From contig NZ_CP136594.1 in assembly GCF_032852305.1 (NCBI RefSeq), positions 1,959,501-2,023,500 of the forward strand: a DNA stretch of 64,000 bases. The letters are read 5' to 3'. A program made the position numbers and the translations under genes. Shown one piece after another: positions 1-9,255 of this stretch. Within the stretch, counting starts at the first letter, position 1; each line of letters begins with the position of its first letter. A model generated the notes under the pieces. It ran no database searches and was not told the origin of the DNA. It was given only the letters and a program-made list of their open reading frames with translations. The stretch comes from Parasphingorhabdus sp. SCSIO 66989. Lineage in GTDB: Bacteria > Pseudomonadota > Alphaproteobacteria > Sphingomonadales > Sphingomonadaceae.

Positions 1-1458
1 ACCGATGCGGTGACCGGGGATCAGCTCTTCGGTGTTGGCAGCAACATCAACGATTTCCTCGGTACCGGTGATGTCTTCGATGGAACAGCGCCAGTGTTCA
101 ACGTGCCCAATGGCGGCACGGAGAGCAGCGTGGCTGACGCCTTTGACCAGATCACCGATCAGGTTGATGGCAACACCACCAATATCGCCAATAACACCAC
201 CGCAATTGAGAACATCAATAATGGTACGACCGGTCTGGTCCGCCAGGTCGGTGGGGCGCCAGGTGGTGGTCTGATCACGGTCGGTGCGGAAACCGAAGGT
301 ACCGAAATATCTCTGGCCAATTCCAATGCCGAAGACCGCACATTATCCGGCGTTGCCGATGGTGAGATCAGCGATACGTCAAACCAGGCGGTCAATGGTT
401 CGCAGCTGTTCGAGACCAATGAGAATGTCGCGGGTAACACCACGGCCATCGAAAATCTCGACAACCGCGTGACCACCAATGAGACCAATATCGCAGGCAA
501 CACCACAGCGATTGAAAATCTCGACGATCGTGTGACGACCAACGAGACGAATATTGCGGGAAATACCACCGCGATCGAGAATCTTGATGGGCGGGTTACG
601 ACCAACGAGACCAATATTGCGGGCAACACCACCGCGATTAACAATCTCGACAATCGGGTCACCGACAACCGCACCGATATTGACAATCTGGTCAACGGTA
701 CCGCCGGTCTGGTTCAGCAGGACCCGACCACCCGCGATATTACTGTCGGCGCGGATACCGATGGCACAAGGGTTGATCTCACCAACAATGCCGGGGAAAC
801 CCGGACAGTGGCGGGTGTCAGCGATGGCCTGATTGCGGCAGACTCAACTGAGGCGGTGAACGGCTCACAGCTGTTCGCCACCAACGAGAAGGTGACGCAG
901 AACATGATGGACATTGCCGCCAATCATGTGAAGATCCAGGGCAATAGTGATGCGATCAATGATCTGAACAACACCGCGGTGCGCTATGACACCGATATGA
1001 ACGGTGATCCGATCAACTCCATCACCCTGGGTCAGAGTGCGGGTCTCGACGGTCCGGTCATCATCCGCAATGTCGCCACCGGCGTTGCTGACACCGATGC
1101 GGTCAATGTCGGCCAGCTCAACAACGCACTGGCACAGGCCAATGGCTATACCGATGCACAGGTCGGCTTGCTGCGCGATGAGGTGAACAACCGCTTCGCC
1201 CAGGTGGACTTTGACTTGAACCGTCTGCGCAATGACATGGATGCCGGTCTTGCGGGGGCAGCCGCCATGGCCGCCATCCCTGACTCGCAAAATCCGAACA
1301 AGGTGATGTTCGGCGGCGGTGTCGGTGTGCGCAATGGTCAGGCCGGGTTTGCGGTCGGTGCATCCTTCCGCAGCGACGATGACCGCGCGACCTTCAACCT
1401 GCGCGCCGGTTGGGACAATGACTTCACTGCCGCTGCAGGCTTTGGTGTCGAGTTCTAA
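1..1458 (+). CDS. Trimeric autotransporter adhesin (YadA/Hia type), C-terminal part; 5' end outside window
   Basis: The reading frame is open from base 1, so the N-terminal part lies outside the window. What is visible is a stalk rich in N-T-T-A-I-E-N repeats, three neck-like motifs (VNGSQLF twice, then VNVGQLN), a coiled-coil linker, and a C-terminal membrane anchor of about 75 residues ending in a terminal Phe (GVEF). That order is diagnostic of the type Vc secretion family, in which three chains form one beta-barrel and export their own passenger for surface adhesion. The stalk holds four 21-residue repeats. A strong terminator follows the stop codon. The anchor identification is very secure; ligand and full length cannot be told. 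Confidence 0.93.
   Translation, partial: TDAVTGDQLFGVGSNINDFLGTGDVFDGTAPVFNVPNGGTESSVADAFDQITDQVDGNTTNIANNTTAIENINNGTTGLVRQVGGAPGGGLITVGAETEGTEISLANSNAEDRTLSGVADGEISDTSNQAVNGSQLFETNENVAGNTTAIENLDNRVTTNETNIAGNTTAIENLDDRVTTNETNIAGNTTAIENLDGRVTTNETNIAGNTTAINNLDNRVTDNRTDIDNLVNGTAGLVQQDPTTRDITVGADTDGTRVDLTNNAGETRTVAGVSDGLIAADSTEAVNGSQLFATNEKVTQNMMDIAANHVKIQGNSDAINDLNNTAVRYDTDMNGDPINSITLGQSAGLDGPVIIRNVATGVADTDAVNVGQLNNALAQANGYTDAQVGLLRDEVNNRFAQVDFDLNRLRNDMDAGLAGAAAMAAIPDSQNPNKVMFGGGVGVRNGQAGFAVGASFRSDDDRATFNLRAGWDNDFTAAAGFGVEF
433..684 (+). repeat. Four tandem 63-bp (21-codon) stalk repeats in the adhesin
   Basis: Units start at 433, 496, 559 and 622. Each encodes a version of G-NTTAIENLDxRVTTNETNI-A. 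The first three differ at a few codons and the fourth has drifted (VTDNRTDID). Such in-frame stalk repeats can expand or contract by slippage or recombination and change stalk length. Confidence 0.9.
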
Positions 1459-1480
1459 GGGCTAACCAGATACGCCACAT

Positions 1481-1518
1481 AAAAAAGGGCATGGAGTTTA
1501 TCTCCATGCCCTTTTTTT
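1481..1518 (+). terminator. Rho-independent terminator after the adhesin gene
   Basis: A perfect 16-bp stem (A-tract plus GGGCATGGAG pairing with CTCCATGCCC plus T-tract) closes a 5-base loop and is followed by T residues. It lies 22 bases after the adhesin stop. The symmetric A and T tracts would let it work in both directions. Confidence 0.9.
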
Positions 1519-1697
1519 TATATCGGCTATGATGCTTGGTTCGGCAGATTATTGCATCCAGCAAAACTATTGAGCGGCCTCAGCACCCAAGCAACGCACC
1601 AAACACGGGTTTAGAACGGCGCGCATACTCTGCTGGAAAGCTGCCAAAATGCGATGCTTACGCTTCGATGCGTGCAACAGTTTCAATTGAGGGGAAG

Positions 1698-1787
1698 TGG
1701 CGGACAGGGTGGGATTCGAACCCACGGTGGGCTTGCACCCACGCCGGTTTTCAAGACCGGTGCATTCAACCGCTCTGCCACCTGTCC
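1698..1787 (-). tRNA. tRNA-Ser (UGA anticodon)
   Basis: On the minus strand a 7-bp acceptor stem GGACAGG/CCTGTCC, discriminator G and encoded CCA are visible. The anticodon loop CTTGAAA gives UGA, and the long variable arm is typical of serine tRNA. The T-arm reads GGTTCGAATCC. Confidence 0.95.
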
Positions 1788-1911
1788 GCGTTCCGCCTCC
1801 CTAAGCGCATATGGCCCAGGTTGCAAAAGCAAAATTCATGCTGGCGTATAATGCTGTCACTTTATGGGTTAGGCCTTTGGTAAATCATGTTGCTGTGCCA
1901 AATATACGGTC

Positions 1912-3006
1912 ATGAACTTCACGACATTTATCCTTCGCCGTTCGCGTTTTTCCCGCACTAGCTCTGCTGCGTCAAAGCCTATCGGCCGCATTGCCAAGGT
2001 CGCGGCCTTGTCTATCGTGGCTCTGGGCACCAGCGCTTCAGGGCAATCCAGCGAGACTTTCAACAGCTACCTCCCCAAATTGCTGGCACAGTCGCGCCAG
2101 GCGGGTGTGTCGCAGGCGACGCTGGATCGGGTGGCGCCGACGATCAGCCTCAGCGAATCGGCTCTGCGTATCGAGCGGCGTGCCAGAGGCGGGGGAGGTG
2201 GCCCCAACCGGCGCATTCCGCCCTTTACCGGATCGGACGAACAGCGGGCGATTATTGGCAAGCGCGCCAAGGGGCAGTCCAAATATCTCCAACTGCGCCC
2301 GATATTTGACCGCATCAAACGTGACACGGGGGTTCCTGCCGGCGTGATCCTGGCGATCTATGGCAAGGAAAGCAATTTCGGCAGCTATACCGGCAATTTT
2401 GATATCCCAAGCGTGCTTGCTTCGCTGGCTTATGAAGGCCGTCGGCGCGAACTCTTCTCGGGCGAATTTATCGCAGCGATGAAGATGATTGATCGCGGCG
2501 TACCGCGCAGCCGCCTGACCGGCAGTTTTGCCGGTGCCATGGGCAAACCGCAATTCCTGCCGTCAGTTTACTTGAGGCTGGCGGCAGATGGTAATGGCGA
2601 TGGCGAGGCGGATATCTGGAACAGCGAGGCCGATGCCATGGTCTCGATCGCCAATTATCTCAGCAATGCCGGATGGCGACGCGGTGAAAGCTGGGGAATG
2701 GCTGTTTCGGTTCCCTCCAGTCTGGACCGGGACGCCGTTGCCAATCACACCGTTCCACAGCGCTGCCCGCGCGTCTTTGCACGGCATAGCGAATGGAAAA
2801 CAGTCGCTGAATGGCGCGCTTTGGGGGTTTTGCCCAAATCGGCAAAGCGTCTGGACGATGGCGTTTTGACCACTTTATTGGAACCTGATTTCGAAGGCAA
2901 AACAGCCTATTTGCTCACAGGGAATTATCGTGCCATATTGGACTATAATTGCTCCAATTTCTATGCATTATCTGTGGGATTGCTAGCCGATGAGATTGCA
3001 GGTTGA
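1912..3006 (+). CDS. Lytic murein transglycosylase, MltB/SLT_2 family
   Basis: This 364-residue protein would cleave the MurNAc-GlcNAc bond of peptidoglycan to form 1,6-anhydro-muropeptides. A basic N-terminus with a hydrophobic stretch (residues about 26-42) looks like a signal peptide. The family's catalytic region is present: YGKESNFG with the probable catalytic Glu153, followed by conserved GAMGKPQFLPS and the DGNGDGEADIW segment seen in MltB proteins. It overlaps the rlpA-like gene by 17 bases, so two peptidoglycan-glycan cleaving enzymes are translationally coupled. The two genes and the carboxypeptidase after them form a cell-wall remodelling group. Confidence 0.88.
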   Translation: MNFTTFILRRSRFSRTSSAASKPIGRIAKVAALSIVALGTSASGQSSETFNSYLPKLLAQSRQAGVSQATLDRVAPTISLSESALRIERRARGGGGGPNRRIPPFTGSDEQRAIIGKRAKGQSKYLQLRPIFDRIKRDTGVPAGVILAIYGKESNFGSYTGNFDIPSVLASLAYEGRRRELFSGEFIAAMKMIDRGVPRSRLTGSFAGAMGKPQFLPSVYLRLAADGNGDGEADIWNSEADAMVSIANYLSNAGWRRGESWGMAVSVPSSLDRDAVANHTVPQRCPRVFARHSEWKTVAEWRALGVLPKSAKRLDDGVLTTLLEPDFEGKTAYLLTGNYRAILDYNCSNFYALSVGLLADEIAG

Positions 3007-4006
3007 GACACGCCGTCCAGTTTTTCTGATATCTGGCAAGGCTTTAGCCTTTGCCTGCATCTTCCTGCTTCCCGCATGTGTATCATCAACGGACCGCTTG
3101 CCACCCGCACCAAGCGGCACCGCACCGATAGCCGGTGTCAGTGATACGCCGGTTAAAATCGGCACTCCCTATGAGGTCGGCGGCAAGGAATATGTGCCGG
3201 CCGACACGATGGATTATGACGAGGTCGGCTATGCCAGCTGGTATGGCGATGAATTTGCCAACAAGCCCACCGCCAATGGCGAGAATTATGTTCCTGCAGG
3301 TATCAGCGCGGCACACAAAACCCTGCCTTTGCCCAGCTATGCCGAGGTAACCGCGCTGGAGACAGGTCGCACGATATTGGTGCGTATCAATGACCGGGGG
3401 CCTTTTGCCAAAGACCGGATCATCGATTTATCGCGCGGTGCTGCGGATCAGCTTGGTATAACCGATCAGGGCGTTGCCGGGGTCCGCGTCCGCCGTGTGT
3501 TTCCGCCCGAGACTGATCGCGCCTTGCTGCGCAGCGGACGGTCCGCTTATGCACGTCCGGTAACCTCGGATGGTTTGCTCAATGTCCTGCGTAAAAAGCT
3601 GGGCCTGATGCCGAAACCGGTCGCTCCCGTTCAACAGACAGCAGCAGCGGAAACTCCGCCGGCTGCCGCCCCGGTGACTCGCGCCAAGCCTGCCAATAAT
3701 GGCCGCTTTATCGTGGAAGGGGAGGGCGCTTCTCCAGTGACGAACCCCAAGCCGCAATATTGGAGCGGTCCGGCACGAACGACCTTACCCACAGGCTTTA
3801 TGGTTCAGGTTGCGGCCTTTGGATCCAAGGCGCGTGCCGACGCTCTGGCCAGCAAATTGGGCGCTAAAGTCTATGCCAGCAGTGACAGCAATATATGGCG
3901 GGTTCGATATGGGCCATATTCCTCTGCCACAGACGCGCAAAGCGGCTTGCAACGGGCGAGGCAAAATGGCTATTCGGATGCGAAAGTAATCCGCGCCGAC
4001 CGCTAG
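2990..4006 (+). CDS. rlpA: RlpA-like septal lytic transglycosylase with SPOR domain
   Basis: A 338-residue lipoprotein. The N-terminal lipobox LLPAC places the lipidated Cys at residue 30. A double-psi beta-barrel domain (about 78-170) contains GYASWYGDEF and INDRGPF-KDR-IDLSRGAA, the RlpA signature. After a Pro/Ala-rich linker a SPOR domain (about 262-338; MVQVAAFGSKARADAL...WRVRYGPY) should bind denuded glycan strands at the division septum. The start overlaps the preceding mltB-like gene, which fits coupled translation. The lytic activity is inferred from the family. Confidence 0.9.
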   Translation: MRLQVETRRPVFLISGKALAFACIFLLPACVSSTDRLPPAPSGTAPIAGVSDTPVKIGTPYEVGGKEYVPADTMDYDEVGYASWYGDEFANKPTANGENYVPAGISAAHKTLPLPSYAEVTALETGRTILVRINDRGPFAKDRIIDLSRGAADQLGITDQGVAGVRVRRVFPPETDRALLRSGRSAYARPVTSDGLLNVLRKKLGLMPKPVAPVQQTAAAETPPAAAPVTRAKPANNGRFIVEGEGASPVTNPKPQYWSGPARTTLPTGFMVQVAAFGSKARADALASKLGAKVYASSDSNIWRVRYGPYSSATDAQSGLQRARQNGYSDAKVIRADR

Positions 4007-4040
4007 GGTCAGGCCAACAATCTGCCGAGTACAGACCCGT

Positions 4041-5189
4041 ATGAAAATGATCCGTACCTTGTCGCTCACTGCCTCTGCATGTGCGCTATTTGGCACTGCG
4101 GTATTTGCTGCCAATCCCAGTTATGACAGCAACGCGCCTATCGCTTATCTGACTGATCTGTCATCGGGCGCAGTGCTGCTGGACAAGGATGCAGACCGCA
4201 AGATTCCGCCTGCGTCTATGGCCAAAATGATGACGGTCTATGTCGCTTTTGACCTGGTAAAAAAGGGCGAACTGTCACTGGAAGATAATTTCACCGTTCA
4301 GAACAGCACCTGGCAGAAATGGAACAATCAGGGCTCGACCATGTTCCTCAAGGCTGGACAGAAGGTCTCTGTTGGCGATCTGCTACATGGCATCATCACG
4401 CTTTCGGGCAATGATGCCTGTGTCGTTCTGGCCGAGGGGATTGCCGGGACCGAGCCAGCCTTTGTCGATATGATGAATGATACTGCAGCGCGTATCGGCA
4501 TGAAGAACAGCCGTTTTGGCAACAGCAATGGCTGGCCTGATGAAGGGCGGACATTGGTAACCGCGCGTGATCTGGCGAAGCTGGGCGCGCGCAGCGTGAT
4601 GGATTTCCCCGATCTCTATACCGAGTTTTATGGGCAGGAGAGCTTTAGCTGGAACGGTATAACCCAGCAGAACCGCAATCCGATCATCGGTAGGATCAAC
4701 GGTGCGGATGGCCTGAAAACCGGTCATACCGAGGAAGCAGGCTTTGGCTTTGCCGGAACTGCTGAACAGAATGGCCGTCGGCTGATGATGGTGGTGGCGG
4801 GGCTTGATACCTATAACGGCCGGATTGAGGAGTCAGTAAAGCTGCTCAATTGGGGCTTTCGCTCATGGAAGAGCGAGCCGCTATTTGCCGCCGGCGATAT
4901 CATTGGCGATGCGCAGGTTCAGCTTGGCAGTTCGCGTTCGGTGCCGCTAGTGGCGCCGCGCAATCTGGCGGTAACCCTGCCGCGACGCGGCGGCGAATAC
5001 AGCATGAAGATCGTTTATGATGGCCCGGTCAAAGCGCCTTTCAAGGCGGGCGCCAATATTGCCTCGTTGGTGATTACGCCGGAAGAGGGCAAGCCGCAGA
5101 TATTGCCGCTGGCTGCTGGCGAGACGGTAGAAGAAGCGGGCTTCTTCTTGCGCATCTGGAACGGTATTGCCGCGCTGTTCGGCGCATGA
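4041..5189 (+). CDS. D-alanyl-D-alanine carboxypeptidase (class A low-mass PBP, PBP5/6-like)
   Basis: The 382-residue protein has a signal peptide (cleavage probably after AVFA) and all three serine penicillin-binding motifs: SMAK (residues 59-62), SGN (122-124) and KTG (226-228). It would trim the terminal D-Ala from peptidoglycan stem peptides in the periplasm. The C-terminal beta domain is followed by a short hydrophobic/amphipathic tail (FFLRIWNGIAALFGA) typical of the membrane anchor in this family. It overlaps tmk in an ATGA junction. Which paralogue (dacA/dacC/dacF) cannot be decided. Confidence 0.92.
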   Translation: MKMIRTLSLTASACALFGTAVFAANPSYDSNAPIAYLTDLSSGAVLLDKDADRKIPPASMAKMMTVYVAFDLVKKGELSLEDNFTVQNSTWQKWNNQGSTMFLKAGQKVSVGDLLHGIITLSGNDACVVLAEGIAGTEPAFVDMMNDTAARIGMKNSRFGNSNGWPDEGRTLVTARDLAKLGARSVMDFPDLYTEFYGQESFSWNGITQQNRNPIIGRINGADGLKTGHTEEAGFGFAGTAEQNGRRLMMVVAGLDTYNGRIEESVKLLNWGFRSWKSEPLFAAGDIIGDAQVQLGSSRSVPLVAPRNLAVTLPRRGGEYSMKIVYDGPVKAPFKAGANIASLVITPEEGKPQILPLAAGETVEEAGFFLRIWNGIAALFGA

Positions 5190-5836
5190 GCAGCGATTTG
5201 CCAGTAGTCCCTTTTATTGCTTTTGAAGGCGGTGAGGGCGCTGGTAAATCAACCCAGATAAAGCTTTTAAGTGAGATGCTTAAGGCGGACGGTATTGGCC
5301 ATATCGTGACCCGTGAGCCGGGCGGAACCCCTGCGGCCGAAGCCATACGCGAATTACTCCTGTCCGGTGCCGACGAACGCTGGAACGCCCGCAGTGAGGC
5401 GTTGCTGTTTGCTGCGGCCCGCGCCGATCATGTGGCTCGGGTTATCCGTCCTACCATCGCTGCGGGGCAATGGGTGCTGTGTGACCGTTTCGTCGACAGC
5501 AGCCGCGCCTATCAGAGTGCAGGGGAGGGGCTGGATGACGATGCCATCATGCAGCTTCATGCCATCGGCAGTGAAGGGCTATTGCCCGACCTCACTATCC
5601 TCTTGGAGATTTCGCAGGATGCAGCAGCAGAACGCATCCGCGCCCGCGACGGCGATGATCATGATCGTTTCCAGCGGCGTGATACGGATTTTCACAAGCA
5701 GGTTGCAGAAGCGTTTCACCAATTTGCCGAGGCTGAGCCTGATCGTTTTCTGGTGATCAGCGCTGAGCAGAGTCCGGAAGATGTCCATGCTGAAATTTGC
5801 GGATATCTGGTGAAGAAGGGCCTGGTGACGTCATGA
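5186..5836 (+). CDS. tmk: Thymidylate kinase
   Basis: This 216-residue enzyme converts dTMP to dTDP with ATP. The P-loop GGEGAGKST (residues 15-23), the DRFVDSSRAYQ segment (the DRF/Y motif binding dTMP), TREPGGTP, and the lid region with RxRDGDDHDRFQ are all in place. It is coupled by ATGA overlaps to the carboxypeptidase upstream and to holB downstream; tmk-holB is a common bacterial pairing. Confidence 0.96.
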   Translation: MSSDLPVVPFIAFEGGEGAGKSTQIKLLSEMLKADGIGHIVTREPGGTPAAEAIRELLLSGADERWNARSEALLFAAARADHVARVIRPTIAAGQWVLCDRFVDSSRAYQSAGEGLDDDAIMQLHAIGSEGLLPDLTILLEISQDAAAERIRARDGDDHDRFQRRDTDFHKQVAEAFHQFAEAEPDRFLVISAEQSPEDVHAEICGYLVKKGLVTS

Positions 5837-6840
5837 CACCGCTAATCGGCCATAGCGCCAATCAACGGCAGTTTTTGGCGGCTATTGCCAGCGGCAAGAT
5901 GCATCATGGCTGGATTTTGGCGGGGCCGGAAGGCTTGGGCAAACATCTCTTCGCCCGCCACGCCGCGACGCAGCTATTGGCGCCTGATGGTCCTATTTCT
6001 GATGACCTGTTCGATATCAACGCCCTGCCAAAACCGCAGTTGCAGATGATCGACAGCAAAACCCATCCCGATTGTCACGAGCTAGAGCGCGAGCCGAAAA
6101 ACGACACTGAGCGCAAAAAACAGGAAAAGGGGCAGGATTATGAGCGCCGCCGCAATATCCGTATCGATCAGGTGCGGGCGTTGCAGCAGCGCTTTGTCAC
6201 CCGGCCCAGCCTGTCCGACCATCGGGTTGTGATCATTGATGCCGTCGATGATCTGGAACGCAATGCCGCCAATGCCCTTTTGAAATCGCTTGAAGAACCG
6301 CCTGCCAATACGGTGTTCCTGCTGATCTCGCATAGTCCGGGCCGGTTACTGCCCACCATACGCTCGCGCTGTCTGATGATGCGGTTTCATCCCTTGGCAA
6401 TGGAGGAAATGCAGCAGGCCATTGTCGTGATGCAGCCCGACCTCAACCCCGCACAATTTGAGGCCCTGTTAAAGGCTGCTGGCGGGATACCGGGCAATAT
6501 TACCGGCTTGCTCGATGCCGACATTGGAAAGCTGCTGCAAACCGTCCAAAGGATCTTGCAGCAGGGCGACAGGGATCATCAGCAACGCCTTGCGCTCGCC
6601 TCATTGCTCTCAGGAAAAGGCGCGGCCGAGCGGGTAGGAGCCTTTCTGGCGCGTCTGCCGAAAATTCTTGCCGATCATGCCCGTACCAGCCAGGGCGCGC
6701 GTCGAATGGCGGCTATCGACGCCCGCAGCGAGGTTGAACAGCTTGCATCCGAGCTTCCGCGCTATAATTATGACCCACAGACACTGGTTTTTCGCATAGG
6801 TGGCTTGCTGGCATCGGTCGCGGCGACTAGTGACGGCTGA
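5833..6840 (+). CDS. holB: DNA polymerase III delta' subunit
   Basis: The clamp-loader stator subunit, 335 residues when started at the ATG that overlaps the tmk stop; a longer frame from 5797 would overlap tmk needlessly. A P-loop-like GPEGLGKH (31-38), IIDAVDDLERNAANALLKSLEEPP and the SRC motif (TIRSRC) identify the AAA+ delta' family. Residues about 83-110 form a highly charged stretch rich in Lys, Glu and Arg within the region that often holds the zinc-binding loop in clamp-loader proteins; few Cys are visible there. The neighbour metG starts 31 bases later. Confidence 0.9.
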   Translation: MTPLIGHSANQRQFLAAIASGKMHHGWILAGPEGLGKHLFARHAATQLLAPDGPISDDLFDINALPKPQLQMIDSKTHPDCHELEREPKNDTERKKQEKGQDYERRRNIRIDQVRALQQRFVTRPSLSDHRVVIIDAVDDLERNAANALLKSLEEPPANTVFLLISHSPGRLLPTIRSRCLMMRFHPLAMEEMQQAIVVMQPDLNPAQFEALLKAAGGIPGNITGLLDADIGKLLQTVQRILQQGDRDHQQRLALASLLSGKGAAERVGAFLARLPKILADHARTSQGARRMAAIDARSEVEQLASELPRYNYDPQTLVFRIGGLLASVAATSDG

Positions 6841-6871
6841 AGATTAGAGTTACACAGCGCGAAAGCACAGC

Positions 6872-8479
6872 ATGTCTGAGCCTTTTTATATCACAACGGC
6901 GATCAGCTATCCCAATGGCGCGCCGCATATCGGCCATGCCTATGAGGCGATTGCCACCGATGCGATTGCCCGTTTCCAGCGGCTGACGGGCCGCGATGTG
7001 CGGTTTCAGACCGGCACCGATGAGCATGGACTGAAAATGGCACAAAAGGCGGCAGAGCAGGGCATCACGCCGCGCGCGCTGGCCGATGAAATGAGCCAGC
7101 TTTTCAGGGATATGTGTGATGCGCTGAATGTCTCTTATGATGTGTTTCAACGCACAACGGATGAGGCGCATCACACCGCCAGCCAGGCGATCTGGAAAGC
7201 GATGGAAGCCAATGGCGATCTTTATCTTGACCGCTATGAAGGCTGGTATTCCGTCCGCGATGAAGCCTACTATGATGAAAGCGAGCTGATCGACGCCGAG
7301 GATAGCGAAGGCGAGAAGGTTCGCTTGTCACCCCAAGGAACCCCGGTGGAGTGGACCGCGGAGGAAAGTTGGTTCTTCCGCCTGTCCAAATATCAGCAGC
7401 CCTTGCTTGATCTCTATCGTGACCATCCGGAGTTTCTCCAACCCGATAATCGCCGCAATGAGATGATCCGATTTGTCGAAGGTGGTCTACGCGATCTCAG
7501 CATCTCACGCACCAGCTTCGATTGGGGGGTGAAGGTACCGGGTAGTGATGATCATGTGATGTATGTCTGGGTCGATGCACTGACCAATTACTTGACTGGC
7601 CTCGGCTATCCGAAAACCGACAGTGACTTTGGCCGCTATTGGACGTTAGATGCAGACATATTGCACATTATCGGCAAAGATATAGTCCGTTTTCACACCG
7701 TTTATTGGCCTGCTTTTCTGATGAGTGCAGGCCTGCCGCTGCCTAAACAGGTGTTCGGCCATGGTTTCCTGCTCAATCGCGGTGAGAAAATGTCGAAATC
7801 GGTCGGCAATGTCGTCGATCCCATGGCGCTGGCTAAAGGCTTTGGCGTGGATCAGTTGCGCTATTTCCTGCTGGCCGATGTCGTCTTCGGAAAAGATGGC
7901 AGCTATTCGGCAGAAGCCATTGTTACCAAAACAAATGCCGATCTCGCCAACAGCTTCGGCAATCTGGCCCAGCGCACGCTTTCCATGATCTTCAAGAATA
8001 TGGATGGTCGGCTTGCTGATAACTATCAAGCCGAAGCGGCAGACAAGGACCTGCTCGATCTAGTGGCCAAAACAACGCGCGAGGAATTTCCTCAAGCTTT
8101 CAATACGTTAAACCTCTCCGGCGCGATTGAGGCTTGGCGGCGTGCCGTTTTCGCCTGCAACCAGTATGTCGATGAACAGGCACCCTGGGCGCTTAAGAAA
8201 ACAGACCCACAGCGCATGGCGATGGTGCTGATGACGCTGTTTCAGGCCATTCGCGATCTGGCCATTTGTATTCAGCCAATAGTACCCGAAGCCGCCAATC
8301 AGCTGCTCGATCAGATGGGGATAGATGCGGACCAGCGCAGCTATGCGGAGCTCGCCAATAATGAATGGTATCAACAACTTGTGATGCGAGATTGGGCGCT
8401 GGAAAAGCCCATGCCCATCTTCCCCCGCCTTGAAATGCCCGAAGGTGCAAGCACAGAAGCCGGGAAGGACGCTGCCTGA
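6872..8479 (+). CDS. metG: Methionyl-tRNA synthetase
   Basis: A class I synthetase of 535 residues. The ATP-binding signatures are literal: HIGH at residues 19-22 and KMSKS near residue 307. The connective-peptide region shows no CxxC zinc knuckle, and there is no C-terminal tRNA-binding (EMAP-like) domain, the short form common in alphaproteobacteria. The anticodon-binding helical domain occupies the last 170 residues. Its TGA stop shares a base with the tatD start (TGATG), pointing to a metG-tatD operon. Confidence 0.96.
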   Translation: MSEPFYITTAISYPNGAPHIGHAYEAIATDAIARFQRLTGRDVRFQTGTDEHGLKMAQKAAEQGITPRALADEMSQLFRDMCDALNVSYDVFQRTTDEAHHTASQAIWKAMEANGDLYLDRYEGWYSVRDEAYYDESELIDAEDSEGEKVRLSPQGTPVEWTAEESWFFRLSKYQQPLLDLYRDHPEFLQPDNRRNEMIRFVEGGLRDLSISRTSFDWGVKVPGSDDHVMYVWVDALTNYLTGLGYPKTDSDFGRYWTLDADILHIIGKDIVRFHTVYWPAFLMSAGLPLPKQVFGHGFLLNRGEKMSKSVGNVVDPMALAKGFGVDQLRYFLLADVVFGKDGSYSAEAIVTKTNADLANSFGNLAQRTLSMIFKNMDGRLADNYQAEAADKDLLDLVAKTTREEFPQAFNTLNLSGAIEAWRRAVFACNQYVDEQAPWALKKTDPQRMAMVLMTLFQAIRDLAICIQPIVPEAANQLLDQMGIDADQRSYAELANNEWYQQLVMRDWALEKPMPIFPRLEMPEGASTEAGKDAA

Positions 8480-9255
8480 TGCTCGTCGATTCCCACTGCC
8501 ATCTCAATTATGAAGGCATGACCGAGGATCAGCCCGAATTGCTGGCGCGCGCGCGGGGGGCAGGGGTGACCGCCATGCTCAACATTTCGACGCGCGAGAG
8601 CGAGTGGGGTGATGTCATCGCCACGGCCGAGCGCGAGGATGATGTCTGGGCCAGTGTCGGCATTCATCCGCATGAAGCCGATGATCATGAAGATCTGGCG
8701 CTGGAGCGGCTGATTGCTGCTTCTGAGCATCCGCGCGTTGTTGGTATCGGCGAGACAGGTCTTGATTACTATTACGACCATAGTGATCGCCAGCGCCAGC
8801 AGGACAGTATGCGGCTGCATATCGCTGCTGCACGCGAAACTGGTCTGCCTATGATTATCCATATGCGTGATGCTGAAGAAGATACCATCCGCATATTGGG
8901 CGAGGAGCGGGAGAGGGGGCTATTCCCCTGCCTTATCCATTGCTTCACCGCCGGTCAGGCCTTTGCTGACCAGATGCTGCATTGGGATATCCCGCTGTCG
9001 CTGTCGGGTATTGTGACTTTCAAGAATGCGCGCGAATTGCAGGATGTTGCCAGGAAAATCCCTTCCGACAAGCTGCTGATTGAAACAGACTCGCCATTTC
9101 TCGCACCAGTCCCACATCGCGGCAAACGCGGCGAGCCGGCATATGTGCGCGATACCGGCGAATTCGTCGCCAATCTGCGCGGTGAAGAACCGCAAAAACT
9201 GTTCGAGGCGACAGCGCTGAATTTCTACCAGCTTTTTAACAAGGCACAGCCGTGA
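8479..9255 (+). CDS. TatD-family metal-dependent hydrolase (YcfH-like DNase)
   Basis: A TIM-barrel metallohydrolase of 258 residues. Visible metal-ligand motifs are DSHCHL at the N-terminus, GETGLDYYY (Glu ligand), IHMRDA, IHCFTG-like IHCFTAG, and ETDSPFLAP near the C-terminus. Family members act as 3'-5' exonucleases on DNA or RNA. It sits between metG and an MBL-fold gene in a coupled operon; metG-tatD-MBL order is common in this bacterial group. Confidence 0.92.
   Translation: MLVDSHCHLNYEGMTEDQPELLARARGAGVTAMLNISTRESEWGDVIATAEREDDVWASVGIHPHEADDHEDLALERLIAASEHPRVVGIGETGLDYYYDHSDRQRQQDSMRLHIAAARETGLPMIIHMRDAEEDTIRILGEERERGLFPCLIHCFTAGQAFADQMLHWDIPLSLSGIVTFKNARELQDVARKIPSDKLLIETDSPFLAPVPHRGKRGEPAYVRDTGEFVANLRGEEPQKLFEATALNFYQLFNKAQP

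Noticed and set aside
1536-1883. Plus-strand ORF of 115 codons
   Set aside because: It is read through the tRNA-Ser gene on the opposite strand and has no independent support.
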